20,249 nt of DNA from Capsaspora owczarzaki ATCC 30864 (Eukaryota; Opisthokonta; Filasterea). Positions 10,706 to 20,249 of the stretch are shown here, piece by piece. Made by a program: the position numbers and the translations under genes. A model generated the notes under the pieces. That model was given only the letters and a program-made list of their open reading frames with translations. It made no database searches and was not told the DNA's origin. Each line of letters begins with the position of its first letter. Position 1 is the stretch's first letter. Where the stretch lies: assembly GCF_000151315.2 (NCBI RefSeq), contig NW_011887300.1, forward strand, positions 1,009,961 through 1,030,209. The letters run 5' to 3'.

Positions 10706-13503
10706 ATGCGCATTCTCGCTCTGTGCCGGTGAGTTTGGAAGAAGAGTGAAAACAGGTCCATCCGTGACTGTGGTGCTTGTTCTCCATTGCATTGCGCCCA
10801 TAACATTGACCATTGACCAGTACCACGACTCCGACGTCCATTGCTCTTCAATGATGGACTGCAATCCATCACCAATGCATTGCATTACCCAAATGGTTGC
10901 TGCCGTGTGAGAGCGTCGAGGCGAGGGATCCATACAAAATGCATTGGATCATCTTCTCCCCAGCTTTCACTTCGTCCCTCCTCCAACCTGTTGCTCGCTT
11001 CTTGAATACTCATCTATTGTGTGTGTGATTCGTCACATTGCCAGATCTGCCATTCGGCGCGATGCAGTCGCTGCGGCCGCTCGTCGCCAGCACCAGCACA
11101 TGCTTCTGAGCACTGCTGCTGCTGCTCCCGCGATCGCCCTCTCCAAGGCACCGACGACCCAAGCGAATGCTGCTTCCACTACTGCGGATGCGGACACGAC
11201 TGCTGCGGCGGTGGCTGCTGGTGCCGCGTCCACCGAGGATCTCGTCCTCACATCCAGCGTCGGCCGTGCTCGAGTCATCACGCTCAACCGGCCCAAGGCT
11301 CTCAATGCGCTCACTCTGGACATGATCCGCAGCATGTACCAAGTCGCTGTCGTAAGGAAGCACAGACAACAATAGGGGATTTTTTCCCCTTTTCAATCCG
11401 CTTACCTTGCATTCATTTTCAACAAACAGGCTACCCATGTACCCGAGAACACGCTCTACGATATGCTCGTCCTTCGCTCGTCCTCGCCAAAGGCATTCTG
11501 TGCTGGCGGTGATGTTCGCCGTAAGCTCTTCTGTTTTGATTCAGCGTTCCTGATTTCTTTGCAGCTCACTTTTTCAATTCTCTTTTCAAGGCATTGTTGA
11601 GCTTGCCAAGGCTGGCGATGTCCCCAGCGCCCTGGCTTTCTTCCGCGAAGAGTACCAGCTTGACTACTTGCTTTCCACCCACCGTCTGCCCGTGATTACG
11701 TTCATGGACGGCATCACCAGTGAGTTTTCGTGTTTGTTTGTTTGTTTTGTTGACAAGCGGGGAAACAACAGAGCTCCCTTCCTCAGTTCTAATTGATGCA
11801 CGCCCTCACACCTATACCTCTTGTGTTCGTTTCGCAGTGGGCGGTGGCGTCGGCATCTCGGTCCACGGCATGTTCCGCGTTGCGACTGAAAACACTGTCT
11901 TTTCCATGCCCGGTATGTCCCCTCCTGTTCGATTATCAATCTAGCTGACTGCATGCTCACCTAACAATACGCCTCCATCTCCAGAAACCCCCGACGTCGG
12001 TGGCACGCACTTCCTCCCCTTGCTCGATGGCTCGCTCGGCCGCTACCTCGCTCTTACTGGCCACCGCCTCAAGGGTGCTGATGTTGTGTATGTTGTTGGC
12101 GTGCTTGAAGAGCAACCTGCGTTTCTCTTCGCACTGACTTTTTTTTTTTTTTTTTTTTTCTTTTGCTGTCACAATTTCATTTCAGCTACGCTGGTATCGC
12201 CACCCACTTCGTTCCGTCAAACCGCCTCGATGCCCTGTTGACTCGTCTCGGCGAGTTGCGCCAAACCGATCCTCAATCTGTCGATGCCTGCATCGGTGAA
12301 TTTGTTGCCCCACTCCGTAAGAAATCTCCCATTCCTTTTTTTTTTCTCTTCTTGTGCGAATGCAATTGTTGCTCAATGATGTTCTTCGACTTGCCTTGTC
12401 TGCCACGTTAGCCGCGTCTACTCTCTTCTCGACTCGCAATGACGTTGACGAGTAAGTCACAAACCATTGCGTCAGGCATTCTGCTCCGCGCTCGATCTTT
12501 TTGATTCATTCTCACATGGTTTTGCCTTCTTTCTGAATAACAGGGTCTTCAGCAACCAATCTGTCGCTGAGATCAAGGCAAACCTGGAAGAAATGGTAAG
12601 AGCTTTGGCACGATCCTGATCTCCGTCTGTCTCAAACAATGGCTCTGACTAAATTTCTGGCTCGCAGTCCAAGAACGGCAACGCCTGGGCGACCACCACC
12701 CTTGCCACCCTCGCCAAGATGTCACCTACCGCACTGATGGTATGTTGACTCGGCCTTTACTACTGTCTGCTTGGTCCCAACAATCTTTTTGACTCGGTTG
12801 GTATTGTTTACTTTTTCATTCACACACAGCTCACCAACGCCCAAATCACCTTCGGCCACAACATTGACACTCTTCGCGACGCCCTGCGTCTCGAGTACGG
12901 CCTCGTTCAAAAGTTCCTGGTAGGTGGTTTGATTTGATGCTTCTCCCCTGTCTTGCATCCCGCTTCCTCCCCCCTCACTCTCAACGCTGCCCTCCTTCGA
13001 CACAGACCCTGCCCAACAACGACTTTGCCGAAGGCGTCCGAGCTGTTCTCGTCGACCGCAACCAGCCCAACTTCCAGAAGGTTGAAATCACCTCCGAGAA
13101 GGAGAACGAGCTGTGCGACCAGTACCTCGGCTTCACCGACTTTGACGAGGAGACTGGCGCGATCGATCTGCACAACGACCAGCTGTGGAAGCAGCACAAC
13201 GTCGAGCAGCTCGAGTTCCCGATTCACGGCGCTGAGCGTGACGACGACTTTGTGCTGACCGTCGACTACGTGCTGCCCTTCCTGTTCAGCCGTGTTGCGT
13301 ACAAGCCGCTGTCCCGCGCTGCCATTTTCAACCAACTTGCTCCTGCCCTCGCCCGCCCCGGCAACTCGGAGAAGATCGGCTACCTGATTGACGCCATGTG
13401 CAACGTCGAGGTCGATCCCGCCACCGGCCAAAACCTCCATTCTCTTAAAAACCAGTACCGTCTCGCGTTTGAGGGAGAGGAGGAGGACGCCGGCGCGCAG
13501 TAG
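10706..13503 (+). CDS. HIBCH: HIBCH-family mitochondrial enoyl-CoA hydratase/isomerase-fold protein with C-terminal extension
   Basis: Twelve exons: 10706-10728, 11045-11351, 11430-11520, 11591-11719, 11838-11912, 11985-12087, 12186-12316, 12412-12451, 12544-12595, 12668-12739, 12830-12919, 13006-13503, giving 536 aa. The 23-nt first exon (MRILALC) joins in phase to [16 protein letters not shown], a typical mitochondrial presequence. The core carries [14 protein letters not shown] (85-98), [12 protein letters not shown] (129-140), [19 protein letters not shown] and [17 protein letters not shown] hydrolyses 3-hydroxyisobutyryl-CoA in valine breakdown. Two oddities: the usual PETxxGLFPDVGG loop lacks about five residues, so the active-site Glu and Asp are only three apart; and about 135 residues follow the normal family end (roughly 400-536, with [14 protein letters not shown] and a Glu-rich tail). 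It may therefore be a non-catalytic paralogue; some HIBCH relatives are mitoribosomal mS47. Family assignment is firm, enzymatic activity is not. Confidence 0.9.
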
Positions 13504-13992
13504 GAATCAAAACACACAAAAACTGGTTAGCCAGCGTGTGTTTCGTTTGCTGTCGCTTTTGTTCGTTCGCCGCGTGTTTCCACATTGCTCTCTCTTTTTT
13601 TGCAACATTACAGCGAGTAATCACCTTTGCATTTTTGCTTCTTTGTTCTGCTTCAGCTCGTCCAGTTTCTCAGAGACGGAGGATTTCTTCTTCGTGTTGT
13701 TTTTTCCCCCCAATCCAGCATTTCCCTTTCAATCAGCCTCTTGTTCCGCATGACCATTTGAGCATCTCTCGTTCGACCATTTGAGCCCTCTCTTCGGTCT
13801 CTGACGCAATGCTTGCTCATACAAACCAAACCAAATTTCCCGCCAAATTCGAATTTTCCAGTCTTTTTTTTTTTTTTTTTTTTTTTTTCTGATAGCTTTT
13901 TCAGCCAAATTCTCTCGTTTCTCGTTTTCCAGACGCCAAAACAACAAAACTCCCGTTTTCTTCTTCTTCTTTTTTGCTTTGTTAACTCAGTC
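13504..13992. other. HIBCH 3' flank and BRF1 upstream region
   Basis: 489 bp between tandem genes on the plus strand. It is rich in T and C and contains a 25-T run at 13864-13888 about 105 bp before the BRF1 ATG. I see no canonical AATAAA on the plus strand here and no open frame of interest. Confidence 0.6.
13864..13888 (+). promoter_or_regulatory. Poly(dA:dT) tract upstream of BRF1
   Basis: 25 consecutive T residues lie about 105 bp before the BRF1 start. Stiff dA:dT tracts at this distance commonly exclude nucleosomes in promoters. That role here is inferred from position alone. Confidence 0.4.
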
Positions 13993-16900
13993 ATGCTGTG
14001 CATCTGCGGTGGCCAGGCAGAGACCATTGAGGGCGGTCAGACGGTCTGCACAGTGTGTGGCGTGGTAAGCTTCTTTTTCCCGCCATCTCGTTCTCCCCCC
14101 GACTTTTGTTCCCGACTCCGGCCGTACCCGCGGCGCGCATGTTGCTGCAACGTGTGATTGAGTGAGAGTGGGGTTGATCGTCAGGACCAGAGCGACGTCG
14201 GCAGGTCGCACACGGCGCTCGCGTTCTGCCCATAGAGCCCAGCCCCGGTCATTCCTGCACTCACCCTCGTTCATGCAATGTTTGTTGGAATAGGTGCTCG
14301 AAGATAATCCAATCGTATCCGAAGTCACTTTTGCAGACTCGAGCAGCGGCTCGGCAAACGTTGTCGGCCAATATGTCTCCAATGAAGGTAATGTTTGACA
14401 GGTCCTTTGACAGGTTCCCTTTGGGATGATGAATAAGAGACTATGACTTGTAGCTAACAGCAAATGGGGTGGATTGAACGGCTGGCTTGAACGGCGTGCT
14501 CAGGAACAAAGCCATTCTCATCGGGACCGGGTCTGCACGGTTTGGGACGCGATTCTCGCGAGTCCACCCTGTCCAATGGACGAAAGAAAATCCAGCAGAT
14601 GGTCAGTAACATGCAGCTCAACGCACACTACACGGACATGGCGCACAGCGTCTTCCGCGAGGCCGTCGACCGCAACTTTATCCAAGGCCGCAAGACGCTG
14701 ATTGTTGTGGCGGCCTGTGTTTACCTGGTTTGTCGTCATGATCAATCACCAAGTGAGTTTTGTTGTTTTTGGATTGTTTTTGGATTGTTTTGTGTTGTTC
14801 TTGGAGGATGCTGCGGAGCCCAATGTGTGTGTGTGGAGGGTTCTGATTTCTTGCCGCTTGTTTTTCACTCTCCATCCGCAGTCATGATGCTCGACTTTTC
14901 TGATGCTATCTCGGTACGACTTTTGCTTCCATTGTTGAACGCCTGTGCTGTTTTGAATTCCAACGGAAACTCAATCACTGCTTTGTTTCTTGTTTGGTCG
15001 CTCTGCAGGTCAACGTGTTTGTTTTGGGCAACACGTACTCGCAATTGTGCAAAGTCCTGCACAAGACTGTCCCCGTTGTTGGTATGCCAACTATGGCCTG
15101 GTGCATCTTGTTTACACGTTTTCCAACACTCTCACCCGTCCCTCGACAAAAAAAAAATCGGAAAACCAGATCCTTCGCTCCTCATTCTTCGCTTCGTCTC
15201 CATGCTCGAGTTTGGAAGCAAAGAAAACGAAGTCTCGCGGACAGCCACTCGTCTTGTCCAGCGCATGAAGCGTGATTGGATTCTAGTTGGTCGGCGCCCT
15301 GCCGGTCTGTGCGCCGCAGGTGAGTATCGATTCCAACTGAGCTTCTCTTTGAGCGATTTGAGTTTGTGCACTCAATAGCGACTTGATGATCACGGCAGCT
15401 ATCTTGTTGGCCGCCCGTATGCATGGTTTCTCCCGCTCGCAACGAGAAATTATTCACGTCGTGCGCATTTGCGATATGACCCTTCGACGACGGTGAGGCC
15501 TTTGTTGGGTTTACACATTGCCTTGGTTGGGTTTACACATTGCTTTCGTCACCAGCGATTCTCATCCGTGAACTGCTGACTCCTTTTGTCTCTGACTGGT
15601 TAGCCTCGAGGAGTTTGAAGAAACCCCTTCGGGTCAACTGACCACGGTTGAGTTCAACACGATCGACTTGGAACACGAGTGCGATCCACCCTCGTTTCTT
15701 GCTGCCAAAAAGAAGGCAAAGCAAAAGGAGCGGTTGGCAGCGATCGAGTCCGGTCAAAAGGCCATCATGCCCGCAGAACAGGACGCTGACATGCTGCAGC
15801 TTGAACAAATCGAGAGCGAAATTAACGCCGTGCTCGGCGACGAGCCATTGCTACTCCCAGATGGCTCGGTGGAGCGGCCCATGAACGCTCACCCTGTTGT
15901 GCCGTCGTCGGCAGGTACTGTAATGTGATGTTCGATGATTTTTTTCGTTCTGATTGTTTTTCTGACACTCGCTCTCTATTTTTTGCCGTTCTACCCGCCT
16001 GCTTAGCACTCCGAGCCACTCCGATTACCGCAGCGGCTGCAGCCGCGAGTAGCCACGCGCGAAGAGGCAGCTCCGCACTGCCAGCCGTCTTCCGAGCAGG
16101 CGGAGCCATCTCTGCAACACCCGCAAGTCAAGCGCCGTCGGTGCCGTTGACAGCCACCACTGGCGCCCTGGTAGTGCTCGGCTCTGCGTTTGATCGGCCC
16201 GAGGCAAGAGCTGGCGATGAAGATCTTGATACAGTTATTGAGGACGATGAAATTGCTGCCGCGGTGCTTTCGCGCGATGAAATTATCGTCAAATCCAAAC
16301 TATGGCACCACGCCAATCGCGATTACTTGCTCAAGCAAAAGCGTAAGCTTCAATTTCTGTTGGTTTTCGACGTGTTGCTTCTGCCAATCAAAATCGAGGC
16401 TGATTCTTTTTTTTGTTTCTTGTTTGGTTGTGTTTGTCAAAAAAACAGAAAAACAACTGGAAATTGCTGATAACTTGGCGCGTGGAGTCGCCATCAAGGC
16501 TGATCCCGTTAAGGTATGCATGGTTGAAAATGAGTGATTGATTGATTTTACGCGCCATCCGACTGCTAATGCATGTGGTTGCATTTCGATGCGTTTCGAC
16601 GTTGCTGCTTGTGCAACTACAGCGAAAGAAAAAGCGCGAGCCACGAACCACAGAGCCCACAGAGTCCCATGATTTGACGCTGCGTCCCGCAGCAGTGCCG
16701 AAGAAATCGTCCAACAAGATCAACTACGATGTCCTGCGCGGCTTGGGTCTGGAGCCTCCAGCAGCCGAGCCCGAGGTCCCGCTGTCTGGTCCTGCCCCGC
16801 ACGCATCCGCACGAGCTCGTGTGGCTGCAGCAGCCGCTTCAACAGCCGCTGCGTTGGGCGTGCCAGCGCCAACTGCTCTGTCGGACCCCGCCGCTTCGTC

Positions 16901-17324
16901 GATCAGCAAGAAGGCAGAGCGTAAAAAGCGCAAAGCCGAGCGCCAGCAAACCAAGCGTCGGTTGCTGGAGGAGGCGAGTGCTGGCTCTGGCGCAGCCGAA
17001 AGCGCGTCGACTGCAGCCGCAGCGACTGCATTGCAAAGTCCCCGCAAGCGGCTGGCCCTAGAGATGGATAATGCCCCTTCTGCGGTGCCGGCTATCAGTA
17101 GTAAAACCGAGGCCACCTCGGACAACGAAGAGGAGGACGTTGACGATGAGGTGGACGATGAGGATCAGCTGCGCCGAGGCAAGCAAAGTCGAATGCGAAC
17201 CGAGAGCACTGCATCGATCGGCGACGACGTTGCTGCTCGAGAGTACGCTCAAATGTTTTCACGCCGCAACAGCATGGAAGCAGAGGACGACGACGGCGAC
17301 CGCTATTACGACGACGACGAGTAG
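13993..17324 (+). CDS. BRF1: TFIIIB subunit Brf1 (RNA polymerase III TFIIB-related factor)
   Basis: Eleven exons: 13993-14064, 14294-14387, 14504-14752, 14882-14913, 15009-15081, 15170-15319, 15399-15492, 15604-15914, 16007-16342, 16449-16513, 16623-17324, giving 725 aa (human about 677). An N-terminal zinc ribbon (VCTVCGVVLEDNPIVSEVTF) is followed by two TFIIB-type cyclin folds: IVVAACVYLVCRHDQSP, VNVFVLGNTYSQL, LLEFGSKENEVS-type sequence, RMKRDWILVGRRPAGLCAA and ILLAARMHGFSR. Next come EEFEETPSGQLT and LEHECDPPSF, then the Brf homology block DEIIVKSKLWHHANRDYLL and SSNKINYDVLRGLGLEP, which binds TBP and Bdp1. The tail is very acidic and ends DDDGDRYYDDDE. Brf1 recruits Pol III to tRNA, 5S and similar genes in the nucleus. 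The first zinc knuckle reads C-I-C rather than the usual CxxC. Stop codons of BRF1 and convergent SAE1 are 81 bp apart. Confidence 0.96.
15505..15543 (+). repeat. Short tandem duplication in a BRF1 intron
   Basis: TTGGGTTTACACATTGC occurs at 15505-15521 and again at 15527-15543 (22-bp offset) in the 111-nt intron at 15493-15603. It looks like a simple recent duplication. Confidence 0.9.
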
Positions 17325-17345
17325 TTTTTGTTTTTTTCACAGCTG

Positions 17346-17351
17346 TTTATT
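17346..17351 (-). terminator. Candidate poly(A) signal of SAE1, inside the BRF1-SAE1 gap
   Basis: AATAAA on the minus strand (TTTATT on plus) lies about 55 nt past the SAE1 stop and only 22 bp beyond the BRF1 stop. Cleavage 10-30 nt downstream would put the SAE1 mRNA end at or inside the last BRF1 codons. Confidence 0.5.
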
Positions 17352-17405
17352 TTGGTTATCTGGTTAATAACATACATGGACTATTTGTTTTGCTACTGTT
17401 GCAAA

Positions 17406-19056
17406 CTAAAGCGACACGCGGGTGGCATAGCCGGCGCCATCCGTTCCGTCAAACAAAAAGACATTGTTCAGCGGGGCGTCTTTGCCAGAAACTGCCTTCA
17501 GAACTTCCTGGGCATACACGCCGCCCACGATCGCAGATACAGGGCTCATTTCCGGTCCAATGCTTTGGAAGAATGCGCTGCAAAGGGTTTTAGCGGGGTG
17601 GGTGTGAGGGAAAGAGAAGTTGACCAATTTTTTGTGTCATTTTTGGAAATCATCGCGCCTACCTCAAATAATCGAGTGGCAAGACACTCGATGGAATGCC
17701 AGCGCTGGCAAGCAGGTCGGAGGTGGCTTGCAGCTCGATGTTCTGTCGTTGTGTCTGCCAGAGGGCTGCTCGAACCAACAACAACAACAAGAACCAAATA
17801 CAAAAAAAAAAAAAAAAAGCAAAGACGGGAGTCAAAAAAGCCAGGCTTTGACCATCAGCGATCGTCGACCACAAATCATACCGAGAAGGGCAAACCACAG
17901 CTTGGGCGCGGGCTTGATGCGCTTGGCTGCGATGGCATCAGACCATGCGACAGACAACGCAGCAGATAATGGCGTGAAGGACGAATGGAATTGGCTGGCA
18001 GTTGTTTCATTGGCAGCATCGAGTGCCTGCTGAGCAGTTTCGTGTTTTCCAACCTGCGGTGGTTCTCCAGGGGCGCGAACAACGTCTCTGAGTGTACAAT
18101 TGGCGAGGATCAAAGTGAAAAAACAGTAAGTCCCAGTGAAAGTGGATCATCACCCCGCGCTTCTCTGTGCCTAAGCAAACGTACTCGACGTAATCGTGCT
18201 CCAACAAATCCTGAAACAAGAAGCCGGAAAGGCCGTAAACCGAGCCAGCGATGAATTTGACGCAATACTTTCTGCACGCATCATTGACGGAGATCTGCCC
18301 GAGCCAAGGAGCAAAAGCCCGCGTTCTCGTTAGTAGCATCACAGCACAAACATTTCGGTTTGTAGTGCTTATGCTTGAGCAAGACACACGTCTCGATGTG
18401 TGAGTGTGATTCGTACCATCGTGTTGAGCGGCGCTCCAACCAAGCAAACGATATCAAACTGGCTGAAAAAGCTGTCTTGCTTGCTTTCGAGATTCTCCTC
18501 ATCGACAACGACGGCGACCATGAACGCGTTGTGCACAAGCAGCCGCTCTCTGATCCAAACACAGTAAAGCCAAATGCAAACCCCAATGCAAAACCGTGAG
18601 CATCAGCATCCCGCCACCGCCACTGGACTCGGATCGTCCAGCTCGCAATCAAAGAGCCCCCCCCCCTTGATATCGAACTCTGGCGTCGGGTTTTGGGGGA
18701 ATGGCTTACGTTCAGGCCGAGCGACTCGACGCCCAAGTAGAACTGAGCAGTGAGGTCGGCGTCGGTCGTCACTGCGCCGTCCAGCAGCGTGATGGACTTG
18801 ATGCCAGCAAGGACAATGTTCTTGGCGACCTCGACGCCGAGTCCAGTCAGCCCCGCGAGCAGCACGCGCGCAGATCGCATCCTGGGAAACGGGGGTCAGG
18901 GAAAAGCATCTAGGATCAGCTTCTCAGATTTGGAGAAAAATCCTAAAATAATAGATCGTGATTTAGCGTGTGTTACCGCTTCTGGGCGTCCAAGCCCCAC
19001 AGACGGATTTGCCGGTCGTAGAGTTGCGCTTCGTCGTCTGTGAATGCGACTGCCAT
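17406..19056 (-). CDS. SAE1: SUMO-activating enzyme subunit 1 (AOS1/SAE1)
   Basis: Seven exons in minus order: 18977-19056, 18710-18881, 18417-18545, 18185-18294, 17882-18087, 17663-17765, 17406-17577, giving 323 aa (human 346). It opens MAVAFTDDEAQLYDRQIRLW, the AOS1 signature with the conserved Arg of the YDRQIRLWG motif. A Rossmann-type ATP-binding start follows (ARVLLAGLTGLGVEVAKNIV, ITLLD), then FFSQFDIVCLVGAPLNT, VKFIAGSVYGLSGFLFQDL, the PLSAALSVAWSDA segment and the C-terminal MSPVSAIVGGVYAQEVLKAV with NNVFLFDGTDG. SAE1 has no catalytic cysteine. It pairs with UBA2 to adenylate SUMO, mainly in the nucleus. One splice acceptor is uncertain: exon 3 needs a CAGAGAG end at 18546 to stay in frame, and the resulting protein is about six residues shorter than human there. 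Ends converge with BRF1; FAM98 lies upstream on the same strand. Confidence 0.95.
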
Positions 19057-19231
19057 TTTTCTGAGACTGAAAGAAAAGACTGGGGAAAAATTTTGCGTTC
19101 GTGTTGTAGTTAATGCGAGTCCATGCTACTTTGGCCATGAACCCCCGCCCCCGCTCCCCTTCAAGCTCAATTGTTGCACTAGTTTATGCAATTCTGTATT
19201 GAAAGCAAGCGACAGACATCAGAATGCTCAC

Positions 19232-20141
19232 TCAGCGCCGACCACCTTTGCCCTTGTTGTTGTTGTGACCGTGCTTGCTGTGGCCGCCTTGTCCGTGTCC
19301 CTGTCCTTGTCCTCGGTGGCCACCGCGGGACCCAGAACCCGATGCTTCACTGACGGCAGCATCGCGCTTGGCAAAGGCAGGCATGCGCGCGCCGCGGGCT
19401 TCCTTGGCACGGCCACCACGGTCGGGCACCTTGCCCATGACGACTTGGTACAACGACGAGCGGACCTTACGACGAGTAGACTCGTCGCTGGCCTTGGTGA
19501 TGCGAAGCAGGTTTGATCGAGCGGCCAACACGGCGTAGACATCGATGTGCGCGACAGGCGAAAGCTTTGTGCGCTGCGTTTGGAAGGCGGATTGCAGGGC
19601 GTCAAGCTTGCTCTGTGTGATGGGGTTGAGAGCAAGAGATGAGGCGGCAAGATAAACAAACAAACAAAAAACAAAAACGAGGAGATGCTCGCATTACCTG
19701 GGCGCGAGTCGACCATTCGAAGGACTGCACAGTCACATCAAGACGCTTCAAAAGCATGCGTCGTCGAAGGGTGTATTCTTGCTCGAGATCTTGATTGATG
19801 CGGGTGAGTCTGGCCTGTGATTGGTGGAGTGAGAAAGTTTGACGCCGTTTTTTTTGTTTTTGTTGTTTGTTGTTGCTCCAAGGACTCAAGCGGCATTGCA
19901 AGCTTACGTGGTGCTCAGAAGTCAGCTTCTTGTGCAACAGAGGCTCGCCTAGATGTGTCGAGGGAAGCGATCCAAGCAACCGCACAATGCTCTGTTGGCA
20001 AGAGTTGAGCAGCTTTAGCAGCGAGTCTTGGGTCAATGTGGCCCGACCGCCATCGCTTGCAGAGGCTACAACAGGCACTTGCAGAGCAAAAGCAAGGGCC
20101 GAGAGTGGCGTACCAACGTCGCCGTCAGTAGTGGTCTGAGT
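19232..20141 (-). CDS. FAM98: FAM98-family protein (tRNA-ligase-complex component), 3' part only
   Basis: Three exons are visible in minus order: 19908 to about 20135 or 20141, 19698-19814, 19232-19612. The 5' end is beyond the window. All junctions are phase 0 and GT..AG. The sequence reads PLSALAFALQVP, SLPSTHLGEPLLHKKLTSEHH, then EQEYTLRRRMLLKRLDVTVQ and SFEWSTRAQ, then AVLAARSNLLRITKASDEST and YQVVMGKVPDRGGR, which closely follow human FAM98A/B. The C-terminus is a short Gly/His/Arg-rich tail (RGGHRGQGQGHGQGGHSKHG) instead of the long RGG tail of animals. FAM98B is a member of the RTCB-DDX1-CGI99-ASHWIN tRNA ligase complex, and FAM98A is tied to arginine methylation and RNA binding. It contributes structure rather than catalysis. 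The acceptor of the first visible exon could be GGAG at 20142 or CTCAG at 20136. Confidence 0.93.
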
Positions 20142-20249
20142 CTCCAATAACAAATCAAGAGAACAGAAAAGTCACAAAAACCACAAAACAAAGTGTCAGT
20201 CCCCGTTCAGCGTGCACAAGCAGACACGAGAATGATCAAGGAAGCAGCA

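Noticed and set aside
10944-11044. In-frame N-terminal extension of HIBCH upstream of 11045
   Set aside because: It has no ATG and ends exactly at a CAG acceptor that matches the phase of the 10706-10728 exon, so it is read as intron.
13987-14463. Minus-strand frame of 158 codons
   Set aside because: It runs antisense across BRF1 exons 1-2 and their introns, and the plus-strand exons have clear family support.

Overview
The window is nuclear DNA of an intron-rich unicellular eukaryote. Introns are short (about 70-160 nt, GT..AG), GC content looks close to one half, intergenic gaps are small, and simple repeats sit in introns and UTRs. Metazoan-type SAE1 and FAM98 proteins, together with an RNase-inhibitor-type LRR family built on a 'NQIGDAGA..ALKVNTT' repeat, point to a unicellular holozoan such as Capsaspora. 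That assignment comes from remembered resemblance, not from a search.

Seven protein genes are supported. From left to right: (1) an LRR gene (62..1674, +) in which each 28-residue LRR is one 84-nt exon; (2) after a long (CA)n tract, a large intronless gene on the minus strand (2480..6066) with a HEPN-like region, TPR and Sel1 repeats and a C-terminal MYND finger, carrying one apparent single-base frameshift; (3) ELP3 (7248..10141, minus), 7 exons, 557 aa; (4) a divergently placed HIBCH-family gene (10706..13503, +), 12 exons, 536 aa, with a long C-terminal extension and an altered active-site loop; (5) BRF1 of TFIIIB (13993..17324, +), 11 exons, 725 aa; (6) SAE1/AOS1 of the SUMO E1 (17406..19056, minus), 7 exons, 323 aa; (7) the 3' part of a FAM98-family gene (19232..20141, minus), whose 5' end lies beyond the window. 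Exon boundaries were derived by hand from GT/AG sites, reading phase and remembered family alignments. Every multi-exon model except the partial FAM98 closes in frame from ATG to stop.

Three of the seven genes act in tRNA biology: ELP3 (wobble-uridine modification), BRF1 (Pol III transcription of tRNA genes) and FAM98 (tRNA-ligase complex). They are interleaved with unrelated genes on both strands, so this is probably chance. ELP3 and HIBCH share a 564-bp divergent promoter full of a degenerate ~28-bp minisatellite. BRF1 and SAE1 converge with only 81 bp between stop codons and probably have overlapping 3' ends. I see no tRNA or rRNA gene, CRISPR array, virus-like element or intact transposon.
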